The notes under the pieces are model-generated. The model worked only from the letters and a program-made list of their open reading frames with translations. It did not search any database and was not told the DNA's origin. Below, piece by piece: positions 16,599-24,531 of a DNA stretch of 45,254 nucleotides. Position 1 is the first letter of the stretch. Each line of letters starts with the position of its first letter. The position numbers and the translations under genes are program-made. The stretch is from UMGS946 sp048421225. GTDB lineage: Bacteria > Bacillota > Clostridia > Christensenellales > CAG-138. Location of the stretch: NCBI GenBank assembly GCA_048421225.1, contig DBFNRV010000146.1, positions 1 through 45,254 on the forward strand, given 5' to 3'.

Positions 16599-18764
16599 TG
16601 TGTAATTATCGCGCTTTAAAAATTTGGATAGTTTTTCTTTCGCACGTTGAATTAATCCATGACCAATACTCGTCCCTGAGGTACAGGGAAGCTGAATGCT
16701 GTTTTCCATAAACCATTTCTGGCTGTCCAATCCGGCCCCGCTGAGTACAGGCTTCTTTTTATATGTGCCGTCCGGCCTAAGAACTCTAGATTTGACGTTG
16801 TCGGCCAGCATTATGTCCAATATTTCCATCAGCTGCCGCTTCACATCGGCGTCCAGCACAGGGCAGGCGACCTCGACACGGCGGGATAAGTTACGCGTCA
16901 TCATATCCGCAGATGATATATAAATCTTTGCGCTTTCACCCTGACCAAAGCAATAGATCCGTGAATGTTCAAGAAAGCGGCCCACTACGCTCGTAACGTT
17001 TATGTTTTCCGTTTTTCCACCCACGCCTGGGAGAAGGCAGCATATACCGCGAAGTATCAGTTGAATCTTAACGCCTGCGCCGGACGCTTCAGAAAGCTTG
17101 TCAATAATATCGCGATCCGTCAGGGAATTGGCCTTAATCGTAATCCGTCCATTTAAGCCCTTGGCTATTTCTTCATCAATAAGGCTCAGTATTCCGGACT
17201 TAAGGCCAAAAGGGGCTACAAGAAGCCTTTGATACGAGCCGTTCAGATTAGAAATAAGCATATTTTGAAAAAACGCAGTGGCATCCAATCCTATGTCCTC
17301 GTTAGAGGTGATTAAGCATAGGTCAGTATAGGACAAAGCGGTTTTTTCATTGTAGTTTCCCGTACCGATCTGCGTAATATATTTTATTCTTCCACGCCCC
17401 TTTCTCGTTATGAGGCATACCTTTGAGTGGCACTTATAACCAGCGACCCCATAGATTATGCGGCACCCCGCATTCTCCAGCTTTTCCGCCCACTTTATAT
17501 TGTTCTCTTCATCAAACCTTGCGCGAAGCTCCATTAAAACGGTTACATCCTTCCCGTTTTCAGCAGCCGCGCATAACAGATTGGCCACCATGGAATCCGG
17601 AGCCAGCCGGTATACGGTGATCTTTATTGAGATAACTTCAGGGTCTGAAACTGACTCCTTCAAAAGCCGAAAGAAAGGGGCCATCTGTTCAAAGGGATAA
17701 AATATAACCAAATCCCGCTTAAGCACCTGCCTGGTTACGCTTTTGCCTTCGTCAAGGCATTCTGGATACCTTGGGATATAAGAAGGATAAGTGAGCTCGG
17801 CAAGCAAAGCTGGATGTATAGCATCTTTAATTACATATGAATATTTTAAGTCTATAGGGCATTGAAAGCTATATACTTGTCTCATATCAATATTCAAACG
17901 CCTACATAGCAGCTCTAATAGCATGTGGTTGGGTTCGCCCTGGAGCTCTAACCGTACGGGTGCAAGATGATTGCGCTTTTTAAGCAATTTTTTCATATGA
18001 CGGCGGTAGTCTGTGTCCTCATCATCAAATTTTTCGTCATCAAAACTTATATCCGCGTTCCTCGTTACGGAGATGGTATTAATGCTTGCGATGGTATATA
18101 TATTGAATATCGAGTCCATATACGCCTTTATAATATTCTCTACCCTAATAAAGCGGTTAGGCGTATCAAGCCATAACAGCGGCGGCAGAGAGGTGGGGAC
18201 TGGGACTAGTCCGAGATGGACGTTACCCTTTTTGTTAGTCAATATAGAGGCTAAATATAGCTGCTTGTTGGCTAGATGGGGAAATGGATGCCATTGGTCT
18301 ATAATCTGGGGTGAAAGTATTGGCCCGATAAAGCTGCGGAAATAGCCGCTGACATGCTTGCGCTCCTTTTTCGTGAGTTCATCAAAGGAAAGATCAGATA
18401 TGCCCTTCTCACGCAGCGCCGTTTCCGTTCTATGCATTAGCCTGTCCCTCATCCTCATTAGGGGCGGGATTGCAATAAATATATCGTCTAGCTGCTCGCG
18501 GGGGGTTTGACCGGTTTTGTTATTTACTATGTTCGGTGCAATCAAAGACAGGTCAAAAAGACTGCCGACCCGCACCATGAAAAACTCATCGAGATTACTT
18601 GTGAATATTGATATAAACTTTAATCTCTCAAGCAGGGGCACGGTCACATCGAAGGCTTCCTCCAGCACCCGTTTGTTGAAACGAAGCCAGCTGAGCTCCC
18701 TGTTTTGGGTATATGAATTATCAAGCGTAAAGTCTTTCAGGCGGTCTTTAGTATCCTGTGACAC
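16596..18764 (-). CDS. ppk: Polyphosphate kinase 1
   Basis: 722-residue enzyme that makes inorganic polyphosphate from ATP (reversible). The N domain begins with RELSWLRFNKRVLEEA and NLDEFFMVRVGSL. The autophosphorylated His446 is in GYKCHSKV, with IGTGNYNEKTA following; the second conserved His600 is in FLEHSRIY. Full length and intact. The start is GTG 18764 with GGAGGG upstream. It overlaps the end of ppx by 28 nt, so synthesis and hydrolysis genes are translationally coupled. Confidence 0.97.
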   Translation of the reverse strand: MSQDTKDRLKDFTLDNSYTQNRELSWLRFNKRVLEEAFDVTVPLLERLKFISIFTSNLDEFFMVRVGSLFDLSLIAPNIVNNKTGQTPREQLDDIFIAIPPLMRMRDRLMHRTETALREKGISDLSFDELTKKERKHVSGYFRSFIGPILSPQIIDQWHPFPHLANKQLYLASILTNKKGNVHLGLVPVPTSLPPLLWLDTPNRFIRVENIIKAYMDSIFNIYTIASINTISVTRNADISFDDEKFDDEDTDYRRHMKKLLKKRNHLAPVRLELQGEPNHMLLELLCRRLNIDMRQVYSFQCPIDLKYSYVIKDAIHPALLAELTYPSYIPRYPECLDEGKSVTRQVLKRDLVIFYPFEQMAPFFRLLKESVSDPEVISIKITVYRLAPDSMVANLLCAAAENGKDVTVLMELRARFDEENNIKWAEKLENAGCRIIYGVAGYKCHSKVCLITRKGRGRIKYITQIGTGNYNEKTALSYTDLCLITSNEDIGLDATAFFQNMLISNLNGSYQRLLVAPFGLKSGILSLIDEEIAKGLNGRITIKANSLTDRDIIDKLSEASGAGVKIQLILRGICCLLPGVGGKTENINVTSVVGRFLEHSRIYCFGQGESAKIYISSADMMTRNLSRRVEVACPVLDADVKRQLMEILDIMLADNVKSRVLRPDGTYKKKPVLSGAGLDSQKWFMENSIQLPCTSGTSIGHGLIQRAKEKLSKFLKRDNYT

Positions 18765-19648
18765 AGGTAACCCTCCCTGACTCCGTATTTACTTACAAGA
18801 ATCCTGTTACTATCAAGCCTATTGGCCAGTATTTTTAAGATAAACAATCCGGGAATTATGGTATGCACCCTGTCAGGGCAGTTCTTTAGAATCAGGTTTC
18901 TGGCTGTCTCGTCATTGGCGCAGAGAGTTTTATGCAGCTTGCCGAGCTGATCAGACGAAAAGCTTCGGTTATCGGATTTTAGATCGTACATGGAATTAAT
19001 TAGCTTTAAAGCGGCGCGGATCGTACCTCCAACGCCGCATATTATTGAATTTTTGTTGAAAGCATCCATATCAACGCTATTTATAGCGTAATTTATATCA
19101 TTAATTATTTTTTTCTGTTCGCTTGGCTTGGGGAAAATTTTGGATACGTGCCTTGAAAAAAGGCTGAGGGAACCCAGAGGGAAACTTAAAGCCTCTTTTA
19201 TGTTGTCTTGCGCGTCCCTTGAAAAGGACACGACCTCAGTACTTCCACCGCCGATATCTATGAGGGAACCCGACTGCACGTCTATTGAGTGAAGCGCTCC
19301 ATAGTAGTCGAGCATGGCCTCATCGCTGCCAGATATTACTTCGACATTGTATCCTGTCGATTCGTATATTCGGCTTACCGCTTCATGGGTGTTTATAATA
19401 TTGCGTAGCGAAGCGGTAGCAAAAATCGCCAACCTGTCTATTTCAAAGTTTTCAAGCCGCTGTCTAAATTCGTTTAATGCCGAGCATATCTGCATAATAC
19501 CATGCTCGGACAGCAATCCCTCGTTTATATAACCGGCGATCCCGGCCATAACCTTTTCGGAAAAGAGTATTTTAAAGCTTATTCCCTCGGCTTTATATAC
19601 TGATAATCGTATAGTATTAGAGCCCACGTCAATTACGGCGCATTTCAT
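18737..19648 (-). CDS. ppx: Exopolyphosphatase / guanosine pentaphosphatase family (Ppx/GppA)
   Basis: 303-residue ASKHA-fold phosphatase that removes terminal phosphate from polyphosphate or converts pppGpp to ppGpp. Nucleotide-binding motifs are AVIDVGSNTIRLSV at the N-terminus, SLIDIGGGSTEVV and the GVGGTIRAALKL segment. It is the short form, without the C-terminal HD domain of longer enzymes. An upstream in-frame ATG at 19678 is less likely: GGAGG lies 6-7 nt before ATG 19648. First gene of ppx-ppk on the minus strand. Confidence 0.92.
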   Translation of the reverse strand: MKCAVIDVGSNTIRLSVYKAEGISFKILFSEKVMAGIAGYINEGLLSEHGIMQICSALNEFRQRLENFEIDRLAIFATASLRNIINTHEAVSRIYESTGYNVEVISGSDEAMLDYYGALHSIDVQSGSLIDIGGGSTEVVSFSRDAQDNIKEALSFPLGSLSLFSRHVSKIFPKPSEQKKIINDINYAINSVDMDAFNKNSIICGVGGTIRAALKLINSMYDLKSDNRSFSSDQLGKLHKTLCANDETARNLILKNCPDRVHTIIPGLFILKILANRLDSNRILVSKYGVREGYLCHRILKTA

Positions 19649-19875
19649 TGCCAAACCTCCAAGATGGTATTCCATCATTATTTTACCTCAAGGATCGCCA
19701 TAATAACAGTAAACAAATAAACATAATTTGTTATTTAAATGTTAAGTTATTCGAAACTACACCGATATAAATATAGCCCAAACTATTTTATTAAAATAAA
19801 GAGACAATAAGGCATATGATACGTATAGAGGTAAGAAAATTCCGTTAATTTTAAGGCAACCGTCAGTAAAATAAG

Positions 19876-19906
19876 GGGGTTGTTATAAAGAAACAGTTAC
19901 AACCCC
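19876..19906 (-). terminator. Minus-strand terminator in the ppx-thiI gap
   Basis: GGGGTTGT (19876-19883) pairs with ACAACCCC (19899-19906) over a 15-nt loop; read on the minus strand it is followed by a C and then TTATTTTA. It lies about 405 nt beyond the thiI stop. Confidence 0.5.
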
Positions 19907-20312
19907 GCAGAATCGGCTACGCCATACTACCTCCCCTTATACACGGGAGACTTTTTACTCTAACCCGCACAACCCAATTCCGCTTTCAATACCTATCAAA
20001 GGTGGCGGTGGAATAATAATAGTCGCCTTCAACGATTGTAGCAGGCCTGGGTTTCATTCGTCAAAATTTGTTCAATTCTCGACCATAGGCCCTGTCGTTA
20101 GGCAATAACCGTTTTTAGGCTTTTTCCGGACATATTGTTGAACAAGCTTACCATATTCGCGCTGATCCTCTTACTAGAATATGCCGTATATAAATCATCT
20201 CCGCAATTAACGGACTATTTTTGCTTATATTAACTAAAAACGGTGCTTTTTTAAATAGTGAACGCTTCCTTACATCGCCCTTCACAAAGCCGCTTCTCCT
20301 TGCTATGTTACT
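19907..20312. other. Intergenic stretch between thiI and its likely terminator
   Basis: No frame longer than a few dozen codons looks coding. The minus-strand terminator at 19876-19906 suggests it is transcribed as a long 3' region of thiI or a separate short RNA. Region 19679-19875 is AT-rich upstream sequence of ppx, also without a gene. Confidence 0.4.
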
Positions 20313-21497
20313 TTACGCGAACTCATCCATACCGGATACAACGAGCAATTCCTCTTCAGAAACAGCTTTAGAAATCAAACCGGAAAGATCGGCCGACAGT
20401 TCGCTTTTCCGTATAACCTCTACGTCAGGCCTTGTTACGGGATGCTGGGGAACAAATATTGTACAGCAATCCTCATAAGGAAGTATGGAAGTTTCAAATG
20501 ACCCTATTCGTTTAGCTATGTTTACTATATGCTCCTTATCAAAACCGATAAGAGGACGAAACACTGGCATCTGGACTGCGTCGTCAGTAACGCAGAGGCC
20601 TTGGAGCGTTTGGCTTGCAACTTGGCCAAGCGCCTCACCCGTAATCAAGGCCTGTGCGCCGTCCTTTCGAGCAATAATCTCAGCTATCCGCATCATCGCC
20701 CTTCTCATAAGGAGCGTTGTCTCTTTGGGAGGGCACTTATCGTAGATTTTAAGCTGGATATCCGTAAAAGGGACAAGATGGAGCCGTATCGCGCCTGAAT
20801 GTGTTGAAAGTATACGCGTTAGCTCAACTACCTTATCGCGGGCGCGTTCGCTGGTGTACGGATAACTGTAAAAGTGTACTGCGCTTAGTTCGAGTCCGCG
20901 GCGGGCCATCATATAGCCTGCGACAGGGCTGTCTATCCCGCCGGATATAAGCAGCGCGCCGCGGCCGGCTGTTCCTATGGGCATACCGCCCGCGCAGTAT
21001 ATTTCTTCGGTATAGATATAGGCCATGTCCCTTATTTCAACGCACAGCTGTATATCAGGCGAATGAACGTCTACGCTTAGTTCGGGAAACCTTGAGAGCA
21101 GATATCCGCCCAACTCCCTGCAGATGGCAACCGAATTAAGCTCAAACCGTTTGTCGGACCGTTTTGAATATACCTTGAATGTGTTTGAAGCATTCCCCGC
21201 CAACGCGCGCTCCATGAGTGAACAGGCAGCTTGTTTTATTGTATCCCAGTCCTTATCAACGCCAACGGAAGGACTGACGGAGTGTATGCCAAAAACCCGT
21301 TTCAGGTTAGAAACCGCCTGCTCATTCATAGATGGGTCGATGCCGAAGACAAATATCCTGCCCTGTTCCCGGCGCACCTGCGCGTTCATGCCCGAAAGGG
21401 CCGATTTTATACGTTCTATGAGTTTGCGTTCAAAAAAGGGACGGTTCAAGCCCTTTAGATGCAATTCCCCATATCTAATTAACAGTACGTTTTCCAT
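20313..21497 (-). CDS. thiI: tRNA 4-thiouridine synthase ThiI
   Basis: 394-residue enzyme that adenylates and thiolates U8 of tRNA; in some bacteria it also serves thiamine thiazole synthesis. The ferredoxin-like/THUMP domain covers about 1-165 and the PP-loop SGGIDS is 185-190. The C-terminal rhodanese domain of E. coli ThiI is absent, as in Bacillus, where a dedicated cysteine desulfurase passes sulfur directly. That partner is the gene 53 nt upstream. Cys348 and Cys349 (EDCCTIF) are near the C-terminus. Confidence 0.96.
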   Translation of the reverse strand: MENVLLIRYGELHLKGLNRPFFERKLIERIKSALSGMNAQVRREQGRIFVFGIDPSMNEQAVSNLKRVFGIHSVSPSVGVDKDWDTIKQAACSLMERALAGNASNTFKVYSKRSDKRFELNSVAICRELGGYLLSRFPELSVDVHSPDIQLCVEIRDMAYIYTEEIYCAGGMPIGTAGRGALLISGGIDSPVAGYMMARRGLELSAVHFYSYPYTSERARDKVVELTRILSTHSGAIRLHLVPFTDIQLKIYDKCPPKETTLLMRRAMMRIAEIIARKDGAQALITGEALGQVASQTLQGLCVTDDAVQMPVFRPLIGFDKEHIVNIAKRIGSFETSILPYEDCCTIFVPQHPVTRPDVEVIRKSELSADLSGLISKAVSEEELLVVSGMDEFA

Positions 21498-21550
21498 CGT
21501 TTGTTCTCCTTAAATCATTTGTTTCATGGTTATATGCGCTTGAATTCCAG

Positions 21551-22693
21551 TTACCTACGGCGGTATCTTCGCAGGAATGCCACCATACTATCAATAGCTG
21601 CCGCGGCCTCGTCCATTTCCGCAATAGTGTTAAACGGACATAGGCTGAACCTAATCGCACCCTCCTGACGTTCGCCTTTTACACCCATCGCTTCAAGTAT
21701 TCTGTTCTTTCCTTGCTTGTAGGAAGAGCACGCCGAACCTGTGGCGACATAGATCTGGCGCTCCTCGAGCGAATGCAGAAGGACTTCGCCCTTTACGCCC
21801 ATGAACGAGACGTTCAATATATGCGGAGCGCCCTCAAGGGGGACGGGGCCATTTATAACGGTGTCTCTAATCCTCAGCAGGTTTTCGGCAAGCCTGAGCT
21901 TGCAGCGCATCATTGAGTTGATATATGTATCATTGTTAGAGACATACTGTTGTATTGCGGCGTCCATCGCCAGTATGCCTGGAGTATTGACGGTGCCGGA
22001 GCGTAGCCCGTTTTCCTGGCCTCCGCCCGTCTGGCCGCCTAGAAACTTTATCTTTTTGCTTGCGTACAGGGCGCCTACGCCTTTGGGAGCGTGAAATTTA
22101 TGTCCGCTTAGGGAATACATATCGCAGGCCTCGGCGCCGATAGGAACCTTGAGAAAACCCTGTACGCCGTCTACGTGCATAACGGCTCCAGGGGCTATTG
22201 ACTTAAGCCTGTGGTTTATTTCTGAAATCTGGTTGATAGCGCCGGTTTCATTGTTAACCTGCATTACGCTTACAAACTGGGCGTTTTGCGTCACAAGCTG
22301 ACTTAACGAATCAAGCCGGACACGCCCATTGCCATCCACTTCGGCAAAGACCACGTCATAACCGGCGCTCTTATATGTCAAAGCGGTTTCATATACCGAC
22401 GGATGCTCTACGGCGCTTACAATTATTCTTCCTTTGCCGCGCATTGCTCCCAGCGTTCCTGAAAACGCCATGTTGTTGCTCTCAGTAGCCCCTGATGTAA
22501 AGATGATTTCATCAGGGCTGGCCTTTATAACGCCCGCAAGACGCCTTTTAGCCAAAAGCACAGATTTCTCGACAGCGACGGCGGGCGAGTAAGCGCTCGA
22601 GGGATTGAAGTAATCCTTCAGCATGTGATTTCTCGCAGCTTCCGCAGCCGAGTCAAAGGTGCGGGTAGTTGCGCTATTGTCCAAATATATCAT
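21551..22693 (-). CDS. Cysteine desulfurase, NifS/IscS-like partner of ThiI
   Basis: 380-residue PLP enzyme releasing persulfide sulfur from cysteine. MIYLDNSATT opens the fold; the PLP lysine is Lys199 in SGHKFHAPKG, and the catalytic Cys322 is in TGSACSSYKQG. Its position before thiI suggests the NifZ-type role of supplying sulfur for tRNA 4-thiouridine, distinct from the IscS at 29.2 kb. An in-frame GTG 9 nt upstream sits on the Shine-Dalgarno; CGGAG is well placed for ATG 22693. Confidence 0.93.
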   Translation of the reverse strand: MIYLDNSATTRTFDSAAEAARNHMLKDYFNPSSAYSPAVAVEKSVLLAKRRLAGVIKASPDEIIFTSGATESNNMAFSGTLGAMRGKGRIIVSAVEHPSVYETALTYKSAGYDVVFAEVDGNGRVRLDSLSQLVTQNAQFVSVMQVNNETGAINQISEINHRLKSIAPGAVMHVDGVQGFLKVPIGAEACDMYSLSGHKFHAPKGVGALYASKKIKFLGGQTGGGQENGLRSGTVNTPGILAMDAAIQQYVSNNDTYINSMMRCKLRLAENLLRIRDTVINGPVPLEGAPHILNVSFMGVKGEVLLHSLEERQIYVATGSACSSYKQGKNRILEAMGVKGERQEGAIRFSLCPFNTIAEMDEAAAAIDSMVAFLRRYRRR

Positions 22694-22904
22694 CGTTTTC
22701 ACTCCGTATTATCATTATAGTCGAGACAAAAGCCTCCATATATATGTACGGCAGGATGGATACATCAGTTACGGTTTAAGACAAAATCATTTTTTTGTAT
22801 TAAATCGTGCCGTTCGCGCTTTTCCAATAATAATAACATAAGCCATGGTTTTTTTGCCATGCGTTTTTCACAAACTACTCACATATGTTTTGTAGACGCG
22901 CATG

Positions 22905-22932
22905 TTCTTCATGCATGCGAAAGTGCTATAAT
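22905..22932 (+). promoter_or_regulatory. Possible promoter of mcsA-mcsB-clpC
   Basis: A perfect TATAAT at 22927-22932 with only a weak -35 candidate (TTCTTC, 22905-22910, 16-bp spacer). No CtsR heptad repeat (GGTCAAA-type) and no CIRCE element is visible between 22703 and 22969. Confidence 0.4.
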
Positions 22933-22969
22933 ATAGTATGCTTATTATTCCAAATGGAGGTAAAGCAAT

Positions 22970-23443
22970 ATGCTATGCGATATATGCAATAAGAATGATG
23001 CGCTAATCCACCGCATCACGGTTATAAATGGGAAAAGGACTGAACAGCATTTGTGCGCCGAATGCGCTAGGGTGCAGGGTGTAAATGTATTCAAGCTGCC
23101 CACGCTGTCAGACCTGCTGGCAGCGTATGCAAAGCCTGTTACTGACGCCGTGTGCGAGTGCGCGAGCGACATGGACGATTTTAAACGAACGGGACTGCTT
23201 GGATGCGAAGAATGCTACACTACTTTCAGGGACGATTTAATACCAATAATAAAAAGGGCCCAGGGTGGACGCACTGAACACAGGGGCCGTGTCCCGGGCA
23301 GGTCGGGCGTAAACAAACTAATGGAGATTAAGGATCTGCGAAACGAACTAGCGGAGGCGGTTGGTAAAGAAGAGTATGAGAGGGCCGCGGTCTTAAGGGA
23401 TAGGATACGCGCCCTTACGGAAGGCGGTGCTGCAAATGCATAA
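22970..23443 (+). CDS. mcsA: McsA, zinc-finger activator of the McsB arginine kinase
   Basis: 157 residues. McsA binds metal through Cys pairs and activates McsB in protein-arginine phosphorylation, which marks proteins for ClpCP. Cys pairs are Cys3/6, Cys29/32, Cys62/64 and Cys79/82; the third is C-x-C rather than the usual C-x2-C. The C-terminal UVR motif is EYERAAVLRDRIRAL (135-149). GGAGG precedes the ATG. It heads an operon with mcsB and clpC; the ctsR repressor gene that normally comes first is missing. Confidence 0.92.
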   Translation: MLCDICNKNDALIHRITVINGKRTEQHLCAECARVQGVNVFKLPTLSDLLAAYAKPVTDAVCECASDMDDFKRTGLLGCEECYTTFRDDLIPIIKRAQGGRTEHRGRVPGRSGVNKLMEIKDLRNELAEAVGKEEYERAAVLRDRIRALTEGGAANA

Positions 23444-24422
23444 CAATGACGTAATAATGAGCTGCCGCATACGGCTGGCGCGCAATATACACGGCATTCC
23501 GTTTGTAAGCAAGTTTAGCCAGCAGCAGGCGGAGGAGGTAATCCAGTCCGTAAGCAAAGCGCTTGATGATGGAAATGGATACAACCTGCTGAGAATGTCG
23601 GAATTGACGCAAACGCAGCGGAGCCAACTTGTTGAACGCCATCTCTGTAGCGTGGAACTAACGAAAAGCCCGTATGGAGCTCTCCTTATCGATGAAACGG
23701 AGAGAATAAGCATTATGTTAAATGAAGAGGATCATATACGCGTTCAGGCAATATTGAAGGGGCTTGACCTGTCACAGTCATATGAGCTCGCCTCAAGGGT
23801 GGACGAACAGATAGAAAACGGAATTGAATATGCCTTTGACTCCCAATTTGGTTATTTAACGGCATGTCCTACAAACGTTGGAACCGGAATGAGGGCGTCC
23901 GCGATGATGCACCTGGCCGGATTGGCGATAACAGGCCAGGCGGAGGGTTTGCTTATGAATGTAACAAAGCTGGGCTGTGCGGTTAGGGGGTTCTATGGAG
24001 AGGGAAGCGGCGCTCCAGGGAATATATATCAGATATCGAACCAGCATACGCTTGGTTTGACAGAAGAGGATATCATAAAGAGCCTGAACGACATAATCGG
24101 CCAAATAGCGGAGCGTGAAATGGATATAAGACAGGCCCTGTCGATGAAAAACGCGATTGAACTGTCCGATATCGCAAACAGGTCCGTCGGTGCGTGCCGC
24201 TATGCGCGAAAGTTATCATATGATGAGGCTATGCAGCATATTTCAAACTTGAAATTGGGCGCAAGCCTCGATTTATCTCCCGTTCCATCGGATACCGCCG
24301 ACGAGCTGCTGATAAGATGTCAGCCCGCGTCGCTGTGCATCAATGCCGGCCATAGGCTTGGCGCTGAGGAAGAGATGGTCGCCCGCGCCGCCATGGCTCG
24401 GGACATTTTAAAGGGCTTTTGA
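23436..24422 (+). CDS. mcsB: McsB protein-arginine kinase
   Basis: 328-residue ATP:guanido-phosphotransferase-family enzyme that phosphorylates arginine residues on misfolded or regulatory proteins. Family motifs are SCRIRLARN near the N-terminus, EEDHIRVQ, LTACPTNVGTGMRAS and the GEGSGAPGNIYQISNQ loop. ATG 23436 is chosen over GTG 23427 because of its spacing to GGAAGG; it overlaps the mcsA stop by 8 nt, implying translational coupling. Length is close to the Bacillus protein but somewhat shorter. Confidence 0.95.
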   Translation: MHNNDVIMSCRIRLARNIHGIPFVSKFSQQQAEEVIQSVSKALDDGNGYNLLRMSELTQTQRSQLVERHLCSVELTKSPYGALLIDETERISIMLNEEDHIRVQAILKGLDLSQSYELASRVDEQIENGIEYAFDSQFGYLTACPTNVGTGMRASAMMHLAGLAITGQAEGLLMNVTKLGCAVRGFYGEGSGAPGNIYQISNQHTLGLTEEDIIKSLNDIIGQIAEREMDIRQALSMKNAIELSDIANRSVGACRYARKLSYDEAMQHISNLKLGASLDLSPVPSDTADELLIRCQPASLCINAGHRLGAEEEMVARAAMARDILKGF

Positions 24423-24531
24423 TTTTTACTTGAATACTGAGCGGCAAGGATGAAGAAAATCATATTAGATAGAAGATAGATTCCGTTAAGGGATTAATAG
24501 ATGGTTAATTAACGATGGATAAGGAGGAGCT

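Noticed and set aside
18195..18215. GGACTAGTCC palindrome
   Set aside because: It lies inside the intact ppk coding region and is explained by codons.
22703..22969. CtsR or CIRCE operator before mcsA
   Set aside because: Searched by eye for GGTCAAA-type heptads and the CIRCE inverted repeat; none found.
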